A DNA stretch of 32,016 nt from Glaciecola sp. UBA983 (lineage in GTDB: Bacteria > Pseudomonadota > Gammaproteobacteria > Enterobacterales > Alteromonadaceae). A program made the translations under genes and the position numbers. Under the pieces are notes generated by a model that was not told where the DNA came from, did no database searches, and saw nothing but the letters and a program-made list of their open reading frames with translations. Positions 7,147 to 15,515 of this stretch are shown here, one piece after another. The stretch spans positions 6,011-38,026 of the forward strand of contig DBBN01000126.1 of assembly GCA_002292215.1 (NCBI GenBank), written 5' to 3'. Every line of letters starts with the position of its first letter. Within the stretch, counting starts at the first letter, position 1.

Positions 7147-7779
7147 TTATTTCATCGTCGATAAAAAGACAATCAAATCCACCATATCATCAGGTGTCAT
7201 GTCACGCGTAAACTGCGCTTGGAATTTGCCATTAACGATGAAATTAGGTACGCCAGAGACATGACGACGAAATTGCTCAATCGCTTTGTTGTTCTTTTTG
7301 AGCATAGAATTAACTGCAAAGCTCTTGTTCATTTTATCAAACTGAGCCGCATCAATACCATTATCAACTAATATCGTACGAACGTCGTTTGCATTAGTGA
7401 TTTTGCCACGTTGACGATGAATAAAATTAAATATCGCTAAATTGACTTGCTCTGATTTTTCTAACGCACGACCAATCATCATGGCTTTAGTCACATCATC
7501 TTGTAGATCTTGACCGGCAAATCCCATGAAATTGACGTGTACTTTTTCAAACTTCACACTTGGATCGAGATTCTTTTTCATTTCAGCAACTAGCGGTTCA
7601 AAGTTAAAGCAGTGCGGACACCAAAACGAGAAGAACTCTTTGACTTCAGGTTTAGCCGTTGCTTCGTCGCTAATCACTTTGTAATGTTCGTTTTCGACAA
7701 AGCGGATTTGTGCAGATGCTTGGGCACTAATGAAAACACTCAAAACGGCAAATGCGATACTGATGATGGTTTTTTTCAT
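7147..7779 (-). CDS. dsbA: Periplasmic thiol:disulfide oxidoreductase DsbA
   Basis: A 210-residue DsbA, which introduces disulfide bonds into exported proteins. A Sec signal peptide (MKKTIISIAFAVLSVFISAQASA) covers residues 1-23. The thioredoxin active site CPHC is at residues 54-57 within EFFSFWCPHCFNFEP, an alpha-helical insertion follows, and the cis-proline loop is GVPNF with Pro178. Length and motifs fit the classical DsbA reoxidised by DsbB, which is not in this window. In enterobacteria dsbA follows srkA in one operon; here srkA is nearby on the same strand, but btuB and a riboswitch lie between, and dsbA has its own promoter. Confidence 0.95.
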   Translation of the reverse strand: MKKTIISIAFAVLSVFISAQASAQIRFVENEHYKVISDEATAKPEVKEFFSFWCPHCFNFEPLVAEMKKNLDPSVKFEKVHVNFMGFAGQDLQDDVTKAMMIGRALEKSEQVNLAIFNFIHRQRGKITNANDVRTILVDNGIDAAQFDKMNKSFAVNSMLKKNNKAIEQFRRHVSGVPNFIVNGKFQAQFTRDMTPDDMVDLIVFLSTMK

Positions 7780-7871
7780 AATGATAAGACTCTTAGAATT
7801 AATAATAAAAACAAAATTATGAGGTGATAATACACAAGCTTGACTTGGTTTAACACCTCAATTTTATCTCT

Positions 7872-7899
7872 AGTATACGCCGATTAGCTGAATGGTCAC
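7872..7899 (-). promoter_or_regulatory. Candidate dsbA promoter
   Basis: On the minus strand GTGACC (7894-7899) and TATACT (7872-7877) are spaced by 16 bases. The predicted start near 7865 leaves a leader of about 85 bases containing a 7-bp stem, TGAGGTG with CACCTCA, around a long loop. Confidence 0.5.
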
Positions 7900-7925
7900 T
7901 TAATTACATTAAACGTAGCCCGGAG

Positions 7926-9890
7926 CTACCATTTATAAGCAAATGAGACGCTAGCTTTGCGTTCTAATCCGCGGTATCCCACAATGTCTTGATAAGTATG
8001 ATTGAGTAAGTTATCGATTTTAGCATTGACAGAAAACTGCTTAGATACGGCAATATTAACGTTTGCATTAATCAACCAATAAGGGCGCATTGCTATAATT
8101 TGTGACGCTTGCGGCCATGGCGGAAAAAACTGGTCGAATTTAGGACCAACGTAACTGGCACTCACATAACTAGATATCGAATCAGACCAATTGTAACTGG
8201 TATTAAACGACGCATTGTGACGCGCTCGGCGGAGTTCTAAGCTTTGTGCTTCGCCGCTTCCTTGAGTCGCATCTAAATAGCTATATGTCGCATTAATCGC
8301 TAAATCTGATATGCTCCAAGAGACTTCAAATTCAGCACCATCACGATCGCTTCGGCCATTGATATTATCAGCCGTAAATCCTCCTGACGCGTTATCAAAG
8401 ACAAAACCATTGATCTCGTCTTCAAGTTGCGCGCTAAAGATATTGAACTGGGTATTAAAACCGCTAGATGTGTAGCGCAGCCCTAATTCAACTGTGGTGG
8501 CGATTTCAGGTTGGAGTTCTGGGTTACCAACAAACGTTCCTGCGTAAAAACCAAAGCGTTCCGTAAACGTTGGATTTTTACTGGCTTGTCCCACACTCGC
8601 AAACCAAGTAAGCGCCTCGGACTGTTGCCAATTAGCTCCGATACGATAATCGGTTGCCGCTGCAAATTCACTATTGTCGGTATAGCGAAGTGAAGCATTA
8701 ATAAATGCACGATGGGTGACACTGACGACAGCATCAGCAAAGACACTGTTACTATCAATTGTTTGGGTCTGATTAGGATCACCAAAATCAACCGGACCAC
8801 GTTGTGTAAAATCAATCTCTTCCAGACTTGCGCCGACATGAAATTGTCGGGTCATGTACTGGTTTGAATAATCTAATTTAGCAATAGAAGACAGGCTCTG
8901 AGTTGTTGCATCGGTAAGAGAAGATAACTGGCCCTCACTGGTATTATCGACTACATTGCTATGCGTGCTAGCGGTGGTATTGAGTGACCAATTTGCCGCA
9001 TTTGGCGTCAATAACCATTGTAGTTTTGCGCTTTGTTGACGACCTTGCGAACGGTTATCCGCATCAACCGGTAAGCCAGTTGTTACAAAATCAGTTGCAT
9101 CAAATTCCGTCTCATAATCAACATAATGAAATACGGCATTCAAAGAATGTTGCTTATTCACTATATAACCCAGTTTGCTATGGATACTGGTATTGGTGTA
9201 GCCATCTTTTTCGTTGTTGTTTGGCACGATACTGATATTTTGTCCATCAGTACTGATATGGCTAACTGTGATCCCAAATTGCAATTTGTCGGATTGAGCT
9301 TGATGTTGGAACTGGGCTTGCTGCGTGTTTTGCTGGCCAACACTTAACTTTAAGGCACTTTCATTACCATCAGTTTGACTACCGTCTTTGGTGATAATGT
9401 TTAATACGCCGCCTACCGCACCATCACCCCAGAGGGCACTTTGTGGACCACGATATAGCTCAATACGGGCAATACTTTGTGTTGATAAATGTGCTAAATC
9501 AACCAGACCGCCTTGGCCTTGATCATTGACTGCAATACCGTCAATGATAACTAATATATGATTGGTTTCGCTGCCACGTAAGCGCAGTTCGGCGAACTGA
9601 CCGACACCGCCATTAGTGGAGATATCAACGCCAGCGAATTGAACTAATAAATCAGCAACAAATGTCGCTTGGCTTCGAGCTATATCTTGCTCGGTAAGGA
9701 CACTAACATTACCTGCTAATTGAGCAATCGGTAATGCAGAATGAGAGCCTGATACGGTAATGGTTTCAACGAATGTGTCCAGTAACTCGGGTTTGATTTG
9801 TGTATTCGCCAAGACGGGGGCACTGCAAACTAAAGTTGCAAGTACTGTACAAGATAAAATGCGGGATGTTTTCATGCTAGTTTTGTCCAT
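7926..9890 (-). CDS. btuB: TonB-dependent vitamin B12 outer-membrane receptor BtuB
   Basis: A 654-residue TonB-dependent receptor. After a signal peptide (ILSCTVLATLVCSAPVLA) comes a TonB box region (VETITVSGS), then the plug domain with VSVLTEQDIARSQ, LRLRGSETNHILVIIDGIAVND and IELYRGPQSALWGDGAVGGVLNIITK, and a 22-strand barrel ending in the aromatic-terminated KASVSFAYKW needed for assembly by BAM. Strand LNAKIDNLLNHTYQD near the end is typical of BtuB. The upstream cobalamin riboswitch makes vitamin B12 or a related corrinoid the likely substrate. The start at 9890 has GGTGGG eight bases upstream; an ATG five codons later is an alternative. The ABC transporter genes btuCDF are not in the window. 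Confidence 0.92.
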   Translation of the reverse strand: MDKTSMKTSRILSCTVLATLVCSAPVLANTQIKPELLDTFVETITVSGSHSALPIAQLAGNVSVLTEQDIARSQATFVADLLVQFAGVDISTNGGVGQFAELRLRGSETNHILVIIDGIAVNDQGQGGLVDLAHLSTQSIARIELYRGPQSALWGDGAVGGVLNIITKDGSQTDGNESALKLSVGQQNTQQAQFQHQAQSDKLQFGITVSHISTDGQNISIVPNNNEKDGYTNTSIHSKLGYIVNKQHSLNAVFHYVDYETEFDATDFVTTGLPVDADNRSQGRQQSAKLQWLLTPNAANWSLNTTASTHSNVVDNTSEGQLSSLTDATTQSLSSIAKLDYSNQYMTRQFHVGASLEEIDFTQRGPVDFGDPNQTQTIDSNSVFADAVVSVTHRAFINASLRYTDNSEFAAATDYRIGANWQQSEALTWFASVGQASKNPTFTERFGFYAGTFVGNPELQPEIATTVELGLRYTSSGFNTQFNIFSAQLEDEINGFVFDNASGGFTADNINGRSDRDGAEFEVSWSISDLAINATYSYLDATQGSGEAQSLELRRARHNASFNTSYNWSDSISSYVSASYVGPKFDQFFPPWPQASQIIAMRPYWLINANVNIAVSKQFSVNAKIDNLLNHTYQDIVGYRGLERKASVSFAYKW

Positions 9891-9945
9891 TGCCTATTCC
9901 CACCGAACAGGTTAAATCATCGCGATTACATCATATATGCAATCA

Positions 9946-10175
9946 TCGGTACTTAGGCCGGTATCCAGGCTCAATAGGCCGACGTGTTTAACACTCGTCG
10001 ATACACACACCGCCTTCCCATTTTAATTAAAACAGTGACGCCTAAAATCTAAAGATAGAGATTAAGTTGTAAGTGGATTTGACCTATATTACTGTTGCGG
10101 GGGCAGCAAAAGATTTGACACTTTTTTCCCGTTTAACTGTTTTTGTGAGTTTGTGAATACTCAACAGCACCAAAG
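9946..10175 (-). ncRNA. Cobalamin riboswitch controlling btuB
   Basis: Read on the minus strand, the 378-base gap between srkA and btuB holds the conserved parts in order: GGGAA with stem AAAAG/CTTTT around GTGTCAAAT and then GCTGCCCCCGCAACAGTAA (about 10133-10090), GTCACTG...TGGGAAGGC (about 10038-10010) and the B12 box GCCTGGATACCGGCC (9970-9956). Closing pairs TTGGT/ACCGA (10173-10169 with 9950-9946) are possible. Downstream, ACCGA could instead pair with TCGGT (9906-9902) that overlaps the ribosome site GGTGGG (9904-9899), which suggests control of translation; no terminator with a U run is seen. Confidence 0.93.
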
Positions 10176-10183
10176 CGGGCGGG

Positions 10184-10212
10184 AGTATAGCCCAGTTGTA
10201 TTCTCTGGGCTA
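10184..10212 (-). promoter_or_regulatory. btuB promoter region with an overlapping inverted repeat
   Basis: TATACT on the minus strand (10189-10184) is a good -10 whose start point, near 10177, falls at the first bases of the riboswitch. No good -35 exists. Instead TAGCCCAG (10212-10205) and CTGGGCTA (10195-10188) form a perfect 8-bp inverted repeat with a nine-base spacer covering the -35 region and touching the -10, the position of an operator or activator site. Confidence 0.5.
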
Positions 10213-10268
10213 GTATTGAATGATTAGAGTCGGGGATGATATTGCTTGAGGAGCCTTTGTTCGGGAGG

Positions 10269-11279
10269 TTAAAGCGTCAAGGATGGTTCTTGCAACGCTG
10301 ACATTTGTTCTTTGAGTGCGAGTATTTGACCTTCCCAATATTTATCATCAGCGAACCACGGAAATGCTTGCGGAAAAGCCGGATCTTGCCAGCGCTCAGA
10401 CAACCACGCCATGTAATGCACCATACGCATAGCGCGTAGCGGTTCAATTAAGCGTGTTTGTTCGGTTGGAAAGGTATGAAACTCATCATAGGCCTCGACT
10501 AAGGTATCGAGTTGAATAAATTGTTGGTGACGATCACCTGAGAGCATCATCCATAAATCTTGTATTGCTGGTCCCATACGGCAATCATCCAGATCGACAA
10601 AACTGGGTCCGTCACGCCATAAAATATTTCCAGGGTGACAGTCACCATGTAAACGGATCAAGTCACCTGAAGGCTGATATAACTCAGTTGTCAGCTTGAC
10701 GACGGGCTCTAAAATGGCAAAAAATGCAGTCTGTAAATGTGCCGGTACTAATATACTGTTGCGTAATTGCGCCATCGGAGTTGCCAGATGCGTATGCGCA
10801 TTCAACGGGGCGCGATGGGCGAACGATTTGGTTTGTGCCACGCGATGCATTCGCCCTATAAAGCGTCCCATCCATTCTAGTTGATCTAAATTATCCACTT
10901 CAAACTGTCGTCCGCCAACGGATGGAAATACTGCAAAACGAGTATTCGCATAGTGGTGTAACGTTTTGCCATGAATCACACTTGGGGCCACTAACGGAAT
11001 GTCGTTTGCTGCGAGTTCCAACGCAAAGTCATGTTCTTCTTGGATCTGCTCATCACTCCAGCGCCCAGCACGATAAAACTTCACCACATAGCGATGATAA
11101 TCATCAGCGAACTGATATACACGGTTTTCATAACTGTTGAGGGCTAATAAACCCGTAGCTACTTGAATATCAATACTAGCTAACGCATCAAGGATGACAT
11201 CTGGATTGAGGTGTGAAAAACTAAAATCCACTGACGTATCAAGGGTTGATGCGTCAGTGGTTGGAGGTATAACATTCAT
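10269..11279 (-). CDS. srkA: Stress response Ser/Thr kinase A (YihE/RdoA family)
   Basis: A 336-residue cytoplasmic kinase of the aminoglycoside-phosphotransferase fold. The N-lobe has ENRVYQFADDYHRYVVKFYRAGRW with the ATP-contacting Lys67; the catalytic loop is RLHGDCHPGNILW with Asp213 and Asn218, and the metal loop is FVDLDD with Asp229 and Asp231. Length, YENRVYQ and FVDLDDCRMGPA-type motifs are those of SrkA, which in E. coli counteracts stress-induced death and lies upstream of dsbA. The ATG overlaps the ccoG stop by one base (TAATG), so it is translationally coupled to ccoG. Expression may therefore follow oxygen availability through the ccoG promoter, which is inference. Confidence 0.93.
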   Translation of the reverse strand: MNVIPPTTDASTLDTSVDFSFSHLNPDVILDALASIDIQVATGLLALNSYENRVYQFADDYHRYVVKFYRAGRWSDEQIQEEHDFALELAANDIPLVAPSVIHGKTLHHYANTRFAVFPSVGGRQFEVDNLDQLEWMGRFIGRMHRVAQTKSFAHRAPLNAHTHLATPMAQLRNSILVPAHLQTAFFAILEPVVKLTTELYQPSGDLIRLHGDCHPGNILWRDGPSFVDLDDCRMGPAIQDLWMMLSGDRHQQFIQLDTLVEAYDEFHTFPTEQTRLIEPLRAMRMVHYMAWLSERWQDPAFPQAFPWFADDKYWEGQILALKEQMSALQEPSLTL

Positions 11280-12742
11280 TAGCGGTATAAAAACTTACTC
11301 GGCTCTTCGACTGACACTACTGTACCATCATTTTGGGTGGTGGACACCGAAAAGGTAAAGCTGGTCACTGCATCGTCAATATCATATGCATCCATAGCAA
11401 TACTAATAGGCAAACTAAACACTTCTCCGCCTGCAACTTCGACTTGTTGTTCGCCGATAAATACCGCGTCTTTTAGTCCTGATACGCGAATGGTATAGAC
11501 CTGAGAGACTTGAGATTTATTGAGTACTTTGAGTGTGTATACATTCTCAATTAGACCTTCGTTAGTCTCTCTATATAACGAATTACGATCACGGATAATA
11601 TCCACTTCTAATGGTTTTCGCGTCATAAAATCCAAGCCTAAGAGACCGGTCATGACACACAATACTAAGGCATAACCAATCAATTTAGGGCGAAAAATCT
11701 TAGTTGTGCCGCCCTTAAGTTCATGCTCTGAAGTAAAGCTAATAAGACCTTTGGCATAACCCATTTTATCCATCACACCATTACATGCGTCGACACAGGC
11801 GCCACAGTTGATGCACTCATATTGCAATCCGTTACGAATATCAATGCCAGTAGGACAAACTTGAACACATAAATTACAGTCAATGCAATCACCTAAGTTT
11901 TTAGCTTTTAACTGCTCAGGGGTTGTTTTACGCGAACGGGGTCCTCGACCTTCACCACGTCGTTCATCGTAAGCGACCGTAAAGGTATCTTTATCAAACA
12001 TAGCGGATTGAAAACGGGCATAAGGACACATATGAATACACATGATTTCACGCATCCAACCGGCATTACCATAAGTACAAACCGTAAAAAAGATGATCCA
12101 GAATGCCACCCAAAATCCAGTTTGAAAGGTAAAGAAATCAATGAATAATTCGCCAATTGGCGTAAAATAGCCAACAAAGGTAAGCGCTGTAAGTAATGCG
12201 ACACCCACCCAAGAAAAATGCTTCAGAGCTTTGCGCCAAAACTTGTCAAAGTCTAATTTACGTTGGTCTAACTTCATCCGTTTGTTGGCACTGCCTTCGA
12301 TTTTTTCTTCGAGCCAGGTGTACATATAGGTCCAAGTCGTTTGTGGACACATAAAACCACACCACACTCGACCAGCAAAAGTGGTGACAAAAAACAACGC
12401 AAAGGCACCGACAATAAAGATGTAAGCTAAAACGGTGAGATCTTGTGGCCATAACGTAATCGCAAATAAGTTAAAACGTTGCTCGGGAATATCAAATAAG
12501 ATAGCTTGTTGGCCGTTGTACTGTATCCAAGGGATGGCTGCAAATAATCCTAAAAAGATAAAACCAAAGAATCGGCGAATATTTTCCATTGTGCCTTTCA
12601 CTGCGCGAACATAAATTTGCGAGCGAGCAGGATAAACACCCACCCCTGCATCATCGGCAGGTTTAATGGTGACTTTTTTGGGGATCGCTTTGCTGGCTTT
12701 AGGTTCTGCCGGGATCACCTTAATTGGGATCTGTTCACTCAT
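11279..12742 (-). CDS. ccoG: Cytochrome c oxidase (cbb3) accessory protein CcoG
   Basis: A 487-residue inner-membrane iron-sulfur protein of the CcoG/FixG/RdxA family, needed for cbb3 oxidase assembly through copper handling. Features: PARSQIYVRAVKGTMENIRRF entry, several membrane helices, a conserved CGFMCPQTTWTYMYTWLEEKIEG segment, MCIHMCPYARFQSAM, and two 4Fe-4S clusters in CIDCNLCVQVCP and CINCGACVDACN. The C-terminal part after the last helix is a periplasmic Ig-like domain. The frame is open to 12817, but the ATG at 12742 has AAAGG nine bases upstream and gives the family's usual soluble N-terminus. The cbb3 structural genes are not in the window. An FNR-like box lies 62 bases upstream. 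Confidence 0.95.
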   Translation of the reverse strand: MSEQIPIKVIPAEPKASKAIPKKVTIKPADDAGVGVYPARSQIYVRAVKGTMENIRRFFGFIFLGLFAAIPWIQYNGQQAILFDIPEQRFNLFAITLWPQDLTVLAYIFIVGAFALFFVTTFAGRVWCGFMCPQTTWTYMYTWLEEKIEGSANKRMKLDQRKLDFDKFWRKALKHFSWVGVALLTALTFVGYFTPIGELFIDFFTFQTGFWVAFWIIFFTVCTYGNAGWMREIMCIHMCPYARFQSAMFDKDTFTVAYDERRGEGRGPRSRKTTPEQLKAKNLGDCIDCNLCVQVCPTGIDIRNGLQYECINCGACVDACNGVMDKMGYAKGLISFTSEHELKGGTTKIFRPKLIGYALVLCVMTGLLGLDFMTRKPLEVDIIRDRNSLYRETNEGLIENVYTLKVLNKSQVSQVYTIRVSGLKDAVFIGEQQVEVAGGEVFSLPISIAMDAYDIDDAVTSFTFSVSTTQNDGTVVSVEEPSKFLYR

Positions 12743-12775
12743 GGTTATTGGCCTTTTGGAAATATCTATACGACA

Positions 12776-12817
12776 AGTATAAAATAGTACACCTATGTTT
12801 TTATTGAAGTATATCAA
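12776..12817 (-). promoter_or_regulatory. FNR-type site and -10 of the ccoG promoter
   Basis: TTGAAGTATATCAA (12804-12817) differs from the FNR/Anr consensus TTGATNNNNATCAA at one base. On the minus strand a TATACT -10 (12781-12776) lies 22 bases downstream, which puts the centre of the box 41.5 bases before the expected start: exactly the class II activation position. No -35 hexamer is needed or seen. Confidence 0.75.
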
Positions 12818-12820
12818 TCT

Positions 12821-12860
12821 TTGGTTGGATTTAGTTTGATTTAGTTGGATTTAGTTTGAT
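12821..12860. repeat. Two tandem 20-bp direct repeats
   Basis: 12821-12840 and 12841-12860 are identical at 19 of 20 bases (unit about TTAGTTGGATTTAGTTTGAT). They sit just upstream of the FNR-type site of ccoG. Each unit also contains two related 10-mers, GTTGGATTTA and GTTTGATTTA-like. Confidence 0.85.
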
Positions 12861-13008
12861 ACGAGCGTGAATTACTGGTTTTCTAAAAGAATAGTTATTC
12901 TCAGACTGAATCATAACTGAATGTGTTATGTTCGAACTAGCTAATATATCTATGGCTGTGCTATGTTTAAGTTAGCGACCTTTGTTTAATTTTGATTTAG
13001 GAAATGGG

Positions 13009-13608
13009 ATGAAAATTCAATCTACCGTTGTTAGCTATATTAATCGTTCTGTGCAGTTGTCTGCCTTGGTTTTAAGCTTAGCAGCCAGCTCAATTGTATT
13101 CGGAGTCAGTCATGCCTCGGTTGACGATCATGGCGAGCATGATGCATTACAGGTATCAGCATTAACAGTGACGTGGGGTGATTATCAGACGTTTACTGAT
13201 GTGAAGCCTGCGAATGGTATGCGTAAGGCGTATGCTGAAAGTACATTTAAGACGTTAGAAGAATACATGCACAAACTTGCCGCAAACCTACCTCAAGGTC
13301 ATACTTTGGCAATGACAATCACTAATCTAGATTTGGCTGGACGTGTATTACCGGGCAGCTTCACTGGTTTAGGGTTACATTCAGCCGATATGATCCGGGT
13401 TATCAAAACGATTGATATCCCGCGTATTGAATTTACCTATGAATATAAAGACGCTAACGGTATCGTGTTAAAGAGCGATACCGTTAATCTAAAAGATATG
13501 TCATTTATGACGGGTCACAATCCGTTATTCAGTTCTGACTCCCTCAAATATGAGAAAAATATGCTGCGTAAATGGTTTAAAGACACATTTGCTTCAAGCT
13601 TTAGCTGA
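13009..13608 (+). CDS. DUF3016 family secreted protein
   Basis: A 199-residue protein of the DUF3016 family, common in marine gammaproteobacteria and of unknown function. Residues 1 to about 35 are a signal peptide (hydrophobic LSALVLSLAASSIVFGVSHA, cleavage after SHA). The domain follows as VTWGDYQTFTDVKPANGMRKAYAESTFKTLEEYMHKLA, then LPQGHTLAMTITNLDLAGRV and IPRIEFTYEYKD, ending in a W-F-K helix. The frame is open nine codons further, from a TTG, but the ATG at 13009 has AGGA six bases upstream. It is divergent from ccoG and ends in a stem-loop shared with the next gene. Family assignment is confident, function is not known. Confidence 0.88.
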   Translation: MKIQSTVVSYINRSVQLSALVLSLAASSIVFGVSHASVDDHGEHDALQVSALTVTWGDYQTFTDVKPANGMRKAYAESTFKTLEEYMHKLAANLPQGHTLAMTITNLDLAGRVLPGSFTGLGLHSADMIRVIKTIDIPRIEFTYEYKDANGIVLKSDTVNLKDMSFMTGHNPLFSSDSLKYEKNMLRKWFKDTFASSFS

Positions 13609-13644
13609 CTCGATGGTTTAAACACCGCATCATAGTCAGCTAAA
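13600..13644. terminator. Long stem-loop between convergent genes
   Basis: TTTAGCTGACT (13600-13610) and AGTCAGCTAAA (13634-13644) form a perfect 11-bp stem with a 23-base loop containing the palindrome GTTTAAAC. The left arm includes the DUF3016 stop codon. There is no strong U run, so termination is likely but not certain. Confidence 0.5.
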
Positions 13645-13652
13645 TGCGTTAT

Positions 13653-15410
13653 TTAACCAATAAAATCAGATAACTCAGTTGCATTTACTGCATTGGCACC
13701 TTGTTCAACAGCTTGTTTATGGAGCTGTGCACGAGGAAGTAGGTTACTTAGGTAAAACTCACCCGTTTTTATTTTGCCTTTGGCATAAGCTCGGTTAGCG
13801 GTGTTTGGAAGTGTATCGAGCATTGACAACCACAGTACTCCAATAAGTGTATAAGAAACATAATTTAAGTAATCACACGCCACTGCAGCGCAATGTTCTG
13901 CATTTGCCTCTAACAGAGCTTGCGATAGATTGTGCCATTCAGCCAGTAATGCATGCGCTTGTTGTTGATTGGCAGCCACGGTAATGTTATTGGCAATGTC
14001 AGTAAAAACATCATGCGTAGCTTGCATCATAGTACCATTGGAACGAGTGAGTTTTCGGCCGATTAAATCAGCGGCTTGAATTCCGTTTGTCCCTTCATAT
14101 ATCTGCGCAATACGCGTATCTCTGACTAGCTGCTCCATACCCCATTCACGGATATAGCCATGTCCCCCATAGACTTGAATGCCATAATTAGACACCTCCG
14201 TCGCCATATCGGTGAAAAAAGCCTTACAAACAGGCGTTAGATACGCAATAACATGATCAGCATGTGCTTGTTCTTCACCATCGGTATACTTTTCAATATC
14301 CATGAATTTGGCATAAAGCATTGATAATGCACGAGAACCTTCGGTTAAAGCACGTTGAGTTAATAACATGCGGCGCACATCTGGTTGGAAAACGATAGGA
14401 TCAGCCTTTTGCTCTGGTGCTTGAATACCTTGTGGAGCGCGAGATTGTAAGCGTTCTACTGCGTACGTGAGTGCACCTTGATATGAGGCTTCTGCAATAC
14501 CAAGGCCTTGCAGTCCTACTTGGAAACGCGCGTCGTTCATCATGGTGAACATACAGGCTAAACCCGCATTTTCTTCACCCACTAAATATCCAATAGCATC
14601 ATCGTAATTCATTACGCAAGTCGGAGATCCTTTGATCCCCATTTTATGTTCAATGCTGCCGACACTTACACTGTTTTTAGCACCCAATGAGCCATCAGCA
14701 TTGACCATGAATTTAGGTACTAAAAACAAGCTGATCCCTTTTACGCCTGCAGGGGCATTAGGTAAACGGGCTAAAACTAAATGCACAATATTGTTCGTCC
14801 AATCTTGATCACCGGCGGTAATAAATATTTTATTGCCGGTAATAGCATAACTGCCGTCATCGTTAGGGTCGGCTTTCGTCGATAACAAACTTAAATCCGT
14901 GCCGGCATGAGGTTCGGTCAGGTTCATGGTACCTGTCCATTCACCACTAATAACTTTGGCGAGGTATATGTCTTTGAGCGCTTGGCTTGCATGCTTAGTC
15001 AGCGCAAGGACAGTACTTTCTGTCAGCATGGTCGTTAAACGCCAGCTAAGATTAGCTGAATTCAACATTTCATGTACAGGGATCGCGATTGAATAAGGTA
15101 AATCTTGTCCGTCATAATTAGGATCACCGAGCATGGCGTTCCATCCATTTGCGATATATGTATGATAGGCAGCAGCGAAGCCATCAGGTGTCGCAACGTT
15201 GCCATCAACCAAACGGCAGCCTTGTTCGTCACCCGATTGATTGAGAGGTGCAATTTCACCTTCAGCAAACTTGGCACCCTGATTAAGGACTTCTAATGCG
15301 AGCTCACTATCCATACCTGCAGCGTTGATACGTTGATAATGTTCATCAATCTGTAACCAGTCATTTAATAAAAATGCAAAATCTGTTAATGGTGCTTGAT
15401 ACTGTGGCAT
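13653..15410 (-). CDS. Acyl-CoA dehydrogenase, long (DmdC/FadE5-like) form
   Basis: A 585-residue flavoenzyme that oxidises acyl-CoA to enoyl-CoA in fatty-acid or related degradation. The order is N-terminal helices (residues 1-155), a middle beta domain with EWTGTMNLTEPHAGTDLS and NKIFITAGDQDW, and a C-terminal helical domain with GHGYIREWGMEQLVRDTRIAQIYEGTNGIQ, where Glu439 of YEGTNG is the catalytic base. A C-terminal extension of about 130 residues, as in DmdC and FadE5 enzymes, follows. The start has AAGGA six bases upstream. It stands alone, without thiolase or hydratase neighbours, so the chain-length or methylmercaptopropionyl-CoA specificity cannot be judged. Confidence 0.93.
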   Translation of the reverse strand: MPQYQAPLTDFAFLLNDWLQIDEHYQRINAAGMDSELALEVLNQGAKFAEGEIAPLNQSGDEQGCRLVDGNVATPDGFAAAYHTYIANGWNAMLGDPNYDGQDLPYSIAIPVHEMLNSANLSWRLTTMLTESTVLALTKHASQALKDIYLAKVISGEWTGTMNLTEPHAGTDLSLLSTKADPNDDGSYAITGNKIFITAGDQDWTNNIVHLVLARLPNAPAGVKGISLFLVPKFMVNADGSLGAKNSVSVGSIEHKMGIKGSPTCVMNYDDAIGYLVGEENAGLACMFTMMNDARFQVGLQGLGIAEASYQGALTYAVERLQSRAPQGIQAPEQKADPIVFQPDVRRMLLTQRALTEGSRALSMLYAKFMDIEKYTDGEEQAHADHVIAYLTPVCKAFFTDMATEVSNYGIQVYGGHGYIREWGMEQLVRDTRIAQIYEGTNGIQAADLIGRKLTRSNGTMMQATHDVFTDIANNITVAANQQQAHALLAEWHNLSQALLEANAEHCAAVACDYLNYVSYTLIGVLWLSMLDTLPNTANRAYAKGKIKTGEFYLSNLLPRAQLHKQAVEQGANAVNATELSDFIG

Positions 15411-15515
15411 GGTGTATCCTTAATCTCGGTGGTTTGACCAGTTAATCACTAAAGTAATACTAAATGATCTTGTGCGAAATTCATACTCATTCTAATTGTT
15501 GCAGAACTAAAAAAA

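Noticed and set aside
7922..7938. Small inverted repeat GTAGC...GCTAC at the end of btuB as a terminator.
   Set aside because: The stem is only about five pairs and no U run follows in either direction.
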